From Mesocentrotus franciscanus (lineage: Eukaryota; Echinodermata; Echinoidea; Camarodonta; Strongylocentrotidae): a stretch of 64,000 nucleotides of DNA. A program made the position numbers and the translations under genes. Position 1 is the first letter of the stretch. Each line of letters opens with the position of its first letter. The stretch is from assembly GCA_037976565.1 (NCBI GenBank), contig CP137680.1, positions 19,618,675-19,682,674 on the forward strand, in the 5' to 3' direction. Positions 25,505 to 35,400 of the stretch are shown here, one piece after another. The notes under the pieces were generated by a model. The model had not been told where the DNA came from. It saw only the letters and a program-made list of their open reading frames with translations, and made no database searches.

Positions 25505-28500
25505 ATAATAATAATAATTATTATAATACTCCTCCTCCTCCTCCTGTTGCTGCTGCTGCTACTGTTTCTGTTGACATTAATGTTTCTATTACAGTGATTT
25601 AATTAATTTATCTAAGTTGTTATCATGATCGATTCGTATAAAATTTACTTCTGGTACTTACACTATTGATAACTCTGCGTAGGACCACTCTGTCATTTTA
25701 AAAGCTTAGCATTCAAATCATCATGTTCATAAATGTAAACCAAGGTACGAATTAACGAAGAATGCACTTAGATATATATCAAAATGAATGCTCAAAGTCA
25801 TTTTTAAGCGCTAATGAAAGAAACAAATGAAAATCCTTCTATTTTGCTCAATCAGAAAGCCCATGAAGCTCTAGGTCATTCGAGTTCATTCTGAGCCATT
25901 ACGCACTTATATTTATCCTTAAAAATGAATCTGGATTCGATCCAATGACGAATAAAATGAATGAATAAAGGGAAAAGGATATTTAGATATCACATCCTTG
26001 AGGAAAACGCAAGCGCCGAATAATCATGACAATACCAGAATTTGTATTCTCTTCGATATGATAGTTTTTGAAACGTCCGTCCTTGATCTTCCAATTACTT
26101 CACTAATGAGATTCTTCCGTGTGCAGCCATTCAGAAAACACAGATTCAATCACGTATAGCGTAATTCAAACCACCACTTCCACCGATCTATTTCTATTTT
26201 TGCGCTTTATCGACACAGGTCGTGATCATTTCGTGCTTTCTTTCAGCATATCAATCAATTCAAAATTATCATTGTACATGTACAATCATTGTTGGTTCGC
26301 AAATTCTTTCCCTAGGTCATCACCGAGGTCGTGCTTGTTGTTTCGCTCTGTCATTTTCTGCGGTCGTCGTCCGTATGAATTCCGCCATGAAGAATTAATG
26401 ATAATCGGTTCAGCCATGCAGATGATGACCACGCAAGCACAAAATCCCATGAGTCTTTTGTTTGTTTTGTTTGGTGTCTGGGATAGACCCTATGAAGTTG
26501 AGATGACCTTTTGTGCTATCTGGTTCATCGGCATCCACCGTTACAGGGCTCACATTAATTCTGTGATGTTTGTTTAAGTTTTTTTGAACGATTCAAATGA
26601 TTCTTATCTTTGGATTTCCCTAATGTGTGCATATAATGTTTTCATCGGGTTTATGTTGTCATGTCTATTTCTGTCTTCCCTTTTTTCGGGGAGTATCCTG
26701 GGCCTAAAAGGCTAAATGTTGATATGCTTTATCTATACAATGTAGTTTTTTTTTTAAAAATAAGGATTAAGGTAAGTGTCTGGTCATAGAAAATGATATG
26801 TAATTATTTTTTTCTTAAGCCGCTATCATGTACACTTTGATGATAATGACTTAGGAAGAAACCGAGTCATAATGTTCACTTATGTATCAAGCATGTCCAA
26901 AGAGATTACAAAATAAACCGTTAAAATCATTTACGAACTTCCTCAAACCGCTTTAGCCCTATGTTAGCAACCTAGTTCATTATATTTTGAATTACCCTAA
27001 ACCCCCTGCTGTGCAACTTTGCCTGATGAGTGAAATCCAAGACGATTGTCTCGTGAAGAAATCAAAGCCATTGCACAAACAATTTTATCAGCAAAATAAC
27101 AAACAGGAACAAATATAAAACACATATAGTGTGTCAATTTACCCAAGCAAGCCTTCCCTAAAAAGTAAATAAGTACAATAAATTGATCGTAAAACAATAA
27201 CCTATAAAAGCAAAGGAAGGATGCCGCTCCTTGGCATAGAAAAAGCGGCGCACATCAATCCTCAAAGTGACAACTCCTATTCAGAGAACCCGAAAAGCCA
27301 TTTGCGCCAGGTAATTGGGGATAAATGAATTCTCCAGCCGTCAGTGTCTTCATGCATCCTCTGGGTTTCATCTCTTGATTGTAGATCAAGAATTAGAGCT
27401 AATTTGTGTGACGCATCTAGGGAATTATCTCCTAGTGCTTTGATTATTCACAGGGGTTTCTGATTGTTTGTTTATTCCATGACACCTGACAGACCATTTT
27501 TGGAGGTCATCACGGACGCATTTTTGTCAACATTTTCAAGGTGATGACCTCGAATCGATGTGATAGCTAATCATAGCTTGCTTCCATATGTATATAAAAT
27601 ATGACACACTGAATTCTTTAAACAATCGATATCATTTCCGCCAGGTGAATTGAGCAAAGATATAACCTTCAGATAATACTAAGGGCATTTTGGTACTTAC
27701 AATATTATGAACGTGTTAAACTTTCTTAGCAGAAAGTTGTTCTTTATTTTGTACTACAATGGCCAATATTAAACGGAAGGGCTTCTTCCACAATTTAAAC
27801 GGGCTTACTTCGATTCATCGGGACATCGTGGTCGATTACCCGACCTTTTGTGAAAACATCCCCCCTCTATTCACGAAATATCGGGGGTAATGTTTGCGAA
27901 ATAAATCCCTCTCATCTGCAATGGTCTGGTCCAATTTACCCGACACACACTTTGTGAGAATCCTACGGCAAATCTACAAAAGGTCGCGTCCTTAAACATG
28001 AACCTCCGTTTTTTTTTTCTCGAAAGTTCGTGTAACGTGACTCCACACCGGACGCGACGACCCGATGATTCGAAGTAAGCCATTTAAACGATATTTCAAT
28101 GTTGATGTTTTAGCTTTGCAGTGGAAAATTTAATATTTTCATGGGCAAAAAACTTTGTTAGGCGCTTAGCTATTCTGGCGCCCGAACATGTCTTGCTTAT
28201 GGCTGACTGAAAAAAAGATTACACACAAACTTTGTGTATGAAATTTGGGGGCTTTTTGAGGGATTATGCGATTCTTTTTGTAAACCACTGTTACGGAAGT
28301 TTCATAAAATTTCCCCACTGAAAATGACCCAATGACGGCAACGCAAAGACGACGGGTACGGAAAACCCACGCATATACTTGAACCCTCAAGTTACAGATC
28401 GGATCGTATTCAACACCGACATTTCGAAACAAATTTTGACGATAGTCAATAATTACACAATCAGACAATAAGTTGACGCCCAAACATAACCCATCTAAAC

Positions 28501-29368
28501 AATGGAGCATAATTCTTGTGCACATGGATTTCGCAAACGACTATTTTTTTTCTTGTTGTTTATCCTTTGTTTGGCTTATACTCCAGGTATATTTGGGGGC
28601 GTCACTTAGGTACTCACCTCACAGAAGACAGCCCTGGCAGCATCCTCTTGAAAACTTCCGATAATGATACGGGCATCTTTCTCTTCTAATTGCTGTATCT
28701 GCGGCCCGGGGTCATCCACGAAACTTAATACAGCCGAGAAAGTGATGTTCGTATCGCTCTCGAAGTACTTGCTCATCTTGGTCTGGGCCTAAAGGGAAAG
28801 AGGAAGCCAAGACAGAAGGGGGAAGAAAATACTTCATCATATACGAATGTGGATGGCTGTCCGACGCACGATTGCATTTTTGTCAACAAAACACGTTACG
28901 ACTTGATTGCGACTCTTTCTTTCGTAGGGGGGGGGAGGGGAGGGGTAAAAACATTTAAAAAAGAAGTGGACAAATTAAAGCCATTGAAACCATCTGATCA
29001 AAGTTAGCCGAACACTTTCAAACAAACAACCAAACAAAAAACACGATAGAACTATCCCCAAACATCTTTTATATCTCCTCCCAAAAGAGGTAGGGCCTAA
29101 TTGTTTCTTTTATCTTATAACTTGCCTACCAAACAGTACAAGCAACATTCTTTCTAACGAAATTTTAGACACACTGTGTGTATGGTTGATACGAAGTGAA
29201 TAAAAGACAACGAAATAACGGAAAGAAAGTGACTGGACAAGAGGAGAGTTTAATTTGAGAAGAGAGTGAGAGAGAGAGTGTGTGTGTGTGTGTGTAGTTG
29301 TGAATTTGATATGCGAGGTATAGAAAATGGGCATGATTTTCAGAGGTAGAGATATATAAGGGAGATAA

Positions 29369-29400
<32 letters not shown>

Positions 29401-32370
29401 CGAAGGAAAGAGAGTGAGAAAGAGACACATTACTCTCTCTAAGGGCATTTACACTGCAAGCAAAAACCATCGGTTTTTCTGACAATCCGGAGTTTTGTCG
29501 AAAGTTGCTAGGCATCTACCCATAAACATGACGAAAAACCAGAATCAAAAAAATCTTCTCTCGAGGGTGTGTGTTTTTTTAAACGCCGGCCGAACTCCAC
29601 CAGTTTTGCCGTGTAAATTGCTAGTAGCGAATGCGCACAAATCAACACCCCCCTAAAAAAAAACACACACACGCACAAACAAACAACGAAATCATCAAAC
29701 ACTGATGGTTTTGTGGGTTTTTCCAGTAGTGTAAGTATTTTGCGATGTAAATGGGCCTATAGAGGAAACGAGAGACATAAATAAGCATGGTGGGGGGTAG
29801 AAAGAGAGAGAGAGAGAGAGAGAGGGGGAGAGGGGGAGAGAGAGAGATACTAACATTATCTTGGGGAACATAAGTGATAGAATGAAAATTAACATAAATA
29901 GAGAGCGGGAAAGGGTGGCAGCGGATGAGGAGGACGGAATGAGAAAGAATAGTGTAGGGGGTGAATTTGTGGTTAGATTAAAGGAGAAAATCCGACAGGT
30001 GACAGATAAAAATCGATTTTACTAGCCACTGTTTGCTGATCACATTATATCACGTGATCAAATGTGACGTACCGGTCTGCAAGACAAATTAGATCCTTTA
30101 ACAGACAAAATGGATACTAGCACGCAATTATTCTTTGGAGAGAGACATTCAGATAACGTAATGTACATGTACCTTCGAGAATGTTAGGTTTTCATCTATG
30201 TAGATCATCTTCATGCCATCAACAATACTATAGTGCTATAAGGGTGTCACGTCTGACAGAACTCCAAAAACAATAACATTTTTCTATTCCTTTGGTATGT
30301 TTTTTGTTACAAGAAGTTTGTTTCTATTATCATCATTATGTTATGGATTTCACTTCTCAGTGTATTGTTTTCTACTTTGAAAGTATGATTAAAAATGGAA
30401 ACGCGTGCTGATGAATAATTAATGAAATCAATTCAATCAAATTTACATATGACTTACTCAACAAAGCGCCTGGAGATTTTTGTTCTGCTTAAAAGTACAC
30501 CAAATCACTGTCGGTTTTACAATGGCATTGGATACCTAACGTTTATTCCATCAAAGAGCTTCATTAGTGTTTATTAGGAGTGGAATATCTGTACGTAAAG
30601 GTACAAAAAATATTAAACGACAAATCCCATTAATGGAGAAAAAAAAGACGATTACGAAGCAATTTAGATGAGGACGAATCTAATACACATAATTGTCACT
30701 GACGTAAGCTCATATCCCTTAATAACTCAATCGTAAACATGTCTCATCGATTTTCGTTCTTTGTGTCCTTGCAAGATGTCGAAGCAAAATTGTCTCGTTT
30801 ATATTTTCCTATCACGGTTACATGAGGACAATTTTCTCTCTCATTGTCTCGATAATAAAGGCGATTATGTGATATGTAAATGTTAACGTCAAAACCCATA
30901 CACCTGTCAAAGCTCTGCTGCTCCTCGGGAGGTGTTGTTTGATGGTGTGTGTGTTTGGGGTGGAGGGGGGGGGGGGCAACCGGCCCACGTACTTGCAATA
31001 TATATATTTTTATATACCTTTCTTTAGAAATCTAGCCATTTGATTGGTCGAAATTGGAGTCGTGATTTTAGCCATGCCCGCCTACCAACGCCTACCGGTC
31101 AATAGTTAAAAAAAATGCCCGGTCAATTTTCTTTGTGCGAGCGCGGATACCATACAGTGTGTGTGCGATTTGGTCGGTATATAAAAGATAATATATGGCC
31201 TGCTTTAATATTCGAGGCATGGCAGTTTTTATACTGGCTCTTGGGGCACTGCCGCGCGCCTCGGGGTCATGGCAGGATGCAACGTCTCCTTGAGCCTATA
31301 GAAACTGCCATGCCTCTCAGTCTCATATTTCTATATTAGTAAACTAGGAGGGCGAAAATGCAATTTGTGCGATTCCCGAATGATCGTAACATTAAGGCAA
31401 CTTTCCAGCGAAGATTAATAGACAGTGTCTCAAATTTTCTGTGATGTTTTAACCAACCTGTACTCAAGAAAATGATAAAGCAAGAATTCTTTGTAGATTT
31501 TTTGTGTGAATTCGGTATATAAAAGATAATATATGGCCTGCTTTAATATTCGAGGCATGGCAGTTTTTATACTGGCTCTTGGGGCACTGCCGCGCCTCGG
31601 GGTCATGGCAGGATGCAACGTCTCCTTGAGCCTATAGAAACTGCCATGCCTCTCAGTCTCATATTTCTATATTAGTAAACTAGGAGGGCGAAAATGCAAT
31701 GATCACTTATTATTTATTCCTTTCTTAATTTCTCTCTTTCTTTCTCTCTCTCTCTCTCGCTTCCGTTTAACTATTTCTTCCTTTCTTCTTTCTTTTTTTT
31801 TCGTTCGTTTGTTTGTCATAAATTCTTAAAATTGTCGGGATTGAGGCAACCTTTTTTTAAATACAAAAGTACTGGATCCGCGCCCTTGCCATGCATGCTC
31901 TATGGGTATTGTAAATGAGCCTCACCGATCATGATCATTCACGGTTACAGTATTTAAATTGCATTCAAGTGTTGAAAAGGAGTCATTTGAATTGCATGTA
32001 TTCAGGATAAAAGTATTGTATTTATTGTATTTAAGTCTTACTCCACAGGGATAAATTTTGTAATCATGGTCTTGAGGAGCTGTCTATTTCCCCATGCAGC
32101 GTTATTTACACTTGCGATACAGCACTAAAAACAAACTTGCAACTAGCATGATTCTTAGTGAGGTCGCTAAACTTGAGCAGAGGATGTCGGACCCCCCTCC
32201 TTAAAAAAAAATTCAAAGAAAAATAAAGGTGATTTTTTTTTCTCTGAAAGTGAAATTTCCGGGCAAGAAGAAAAATACATTATCAGATCTTTGAATTTGC
32301 CGATACGAGCTGTGAAATTTCAACAAGGAGAGAAAGTTTGGAATTTATCGACATTATCACACACCCATCC

Positions 32371-32406
<36 letters not shown>

Positions 32407-35400
32407 CGCTCCTTATATTCATATCCATTTCTCCGTGTGTTTTACTTCTCCCTTGTTCGTTCTAAAATCTTTGACTTTCTAATCGCTCCGAAACCTTTCT
32501 CCAGACCCTATCTTAGTATAAATTCAATATTTCTTCTCTCTTCTCTCTTGCCTTCTCTGTCACCCTCCCTCAAAACTCCCACATCTCTTTCTCCTTGTGT
32601 GTCACTTCTGCTTCATCCATCCTCAAATTTTCGACTTCATCATTGCTCTAAAACCTCTCCCAGCCCTATCTTGGCAAGAACTCAGTGATGATGCCTCTGT
32701 GATGGCTAGTTAAAGAGAAGGTTGAGTTCTGGGAAGAGGTGAAAAATAATTTATGAGCGTTTTCATTGTATTATGCAAGTGTGGAAGAAGATTAAGGAAA
32801 AAAATGTTCCCTGAAAAGCATGGCTCTTCAAATGCCTTAATATTCTAAATATGGCATGTAACATCATAAAAATCGGGACGGATTTTTATGCCACATGTTC
32901 GTGTAGTCCCATATACATCTTTTTGTGTACAGTGCTTGTAACTCTACCAAGACTAGGCCAAATTTCTTATCATTTTGATGACTCCAGAACCTTGCAGTAC
33001 ACACCAATACTTATATGCTAGATGATCAACCTTTTCTGATCGATTCCACAACGTTTCTTTCACATTGCAATCGCATGACCAGAACTCAACTTTATCTTTA
33101 ATACCTAGGGGTATAGTCATTAAAAACCACGGTAGTATCTAGTTGCCAGGGAGCACCATTATATTATAGGACTTGGTGGTCACTCACGGTCTCATAGCGT
33201 GGTACATGGTGTGTCCATCCACCATTTTACGCTCCATCCTTAACACAATTAGACAGATAATTAAAGAAAAGACTTAAAGGGCAGTCCAACCCTTGTAATA
33301 AGTTGATTCGTATGAAAGCAAAAAAATAACAGAAACAGAATGGCAAAAGTTTGAAATGAATCGGACCAATAGTAAGGAAATTATGAATGTTTAAAATATG
33401 AGATTACTAAGTCTATGCGAATCTCAAATTGGTAGTTTGGTCAGTGGATTGTGACGTAGGACGTGGATAACTCTCCCATTGGCCGTGTACAAAAATATCA
33501 CTAATTTCTGTTTTTCTCGTAAGTTCCTTCTCCCTTGGATAGCATACAGATAGCATATTGTTATAGGTCCTCTAAAGTCAATCCTCCTGAGCCATGATTT
33601 TTTGAAAAATTTAAATTTTAGTCATTTTATATGTTGGAACAGATGGGAAAGTAGTCCGGTACTACATTACATTGACATTACCGCTTTAGCCAATTTGAAT
33701 TGCACATACGTTTGGTGATTACAATTTGCCAAAATTCATAACTTTCATATATTTAGTCAGATTTAACTGAAACTCTCATCAGTTAGCTTCTCTGATTTTT
33801 CTGCTTTCTTTTAGAGTAGTTGTCTATTTGGGTTGGATTTCCCTGTAAAATCCAAAGCTTTGTAAGCTTTATATAATAAGTAATTTAAGTCGGAAGACTT
33901 TGACCTAAAATCTAGCTATCGACTTGATGACATCATCTTATTTGGAGTACGCATATTCACAATGACTTTGCATTTATGAAGCACGTCTCATTACCTCAGC
34001 TATACAGGCGAGCCGATCGGGTTTACATGTTATATCGTCACCGTAACTGCGGCATATTTGACCCCTGTTGACCCGTAATTTGGAAGGGTGCGGAAAATGA
34101 GCTATTAATTTACTTATGTGCAATACTGAAAGGGATTTTCTTTTTAATTCCTTTATATTTGTATTCTACATTAATTCAGCTTTCCATTGTTGGGCCTTTG
34201 AACTATCAAATCGCTCTTTTCTAGCACTTTACAATAGGAATACATGGTTTAACCGAAGGGGAGATGCATTTTCATTGTTCTAGTGACAACATTACCGGAT
34301 GTCTTTAAGCTTGGAGTACAGATACACTTTAAAAGGGAATTTCAAGTACCGTCTCAATCCTTTGGCATTTAATTCTTCAGCTGTCACTCTTACTTGCCGT
34401 ACCATTACCAAATTCTCATTCACGTACTTTCCCGAAATAACTCTCTATAATAGCCCTGTATCCTGATTAGTATTCTAGCATCCTCCCTTTTAGTTTTACC
34501 CATCTCCTCCTTGCACGCAATGTGTCAAAAAACTAGTTCTCGTCAGCATATGTGCTCTATTTTGCTGGATTTGCATAACAGGGCTTCCACACCCCCATCC
34601 TCATTTCTGATTCTACTCGTGGATGTGCAGACTGTGGGAAGAGGATGAGGAATGCCGATGGTGGAACATGGAAAATTACTCTTAAATCTTCAATTTAAGG
34701 AAGGCATTATCGCCATGTTTACCAGAAGGCTTTTAGGAAAATGAACTCGCTGATTAGTGCTTGTCAGTTCCACTTTCCCGGAGAGAGATGAACGGGGCAC
34801 GGGTCACTGAACTAATGCAGGGGACCAAAGTATCCATGACACGAGGGCGTACATACCATGAATAACAATCCATACAAATGTATAAGACTATATATCGTGT
34901 GTATCCATACACGAGTTCTTTCTTAACTCATTGAAACAAGATTTTAAGGAGAGCAACATCTCAAAGCTTGATTAGAATGATTAGTAAGGAAGAACTATTG
35001 GCCGCGTGGAATCATCTTTCCTCTCTCTAATCAATATTTGATATTTTTAAACGAACACACGTGCGCGTGCGCGCGAAAAAAAAGAGAGAGAAAACTTTAG
35101 GACCTAAATGCTTCACCGTGTAAAAATCAATTGTCTGAAGGCACACAATCTTGTGGTCGGACAAAAAGATGTCATAAAGTCACCATCTAAATTTCATTTT
35201 GCATGTAACCTTGAAAACTAATTCAAACTTACACCTGAAAACAATTCAACATATTCTTTTGATAGAAAAGTATCTTCTAAAAATGTTTAATAAACACCTG
35301 CTAAAAAGCTAAATACCGATGAATATACTTTGATGCAACGGCATGCAACACCTGAACAAGTAATTTCAAGTCAACATTTGAACTCACCAGCGAGAACAGT

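Noticed and set aside
24753..25602. Long plus-strand frames of 90-190 residues
   Set aside because: They translate the CTA minisatellite (LLLL/TTTT/YYYY) in every frame; no start context, domain or codon bias.
26119..26577. 152-residue plus-strand frame inside a receptor intron
   Set aside because: No recognisable family, low-complexity start, and no splice or promoter context; chance frame is likelier.
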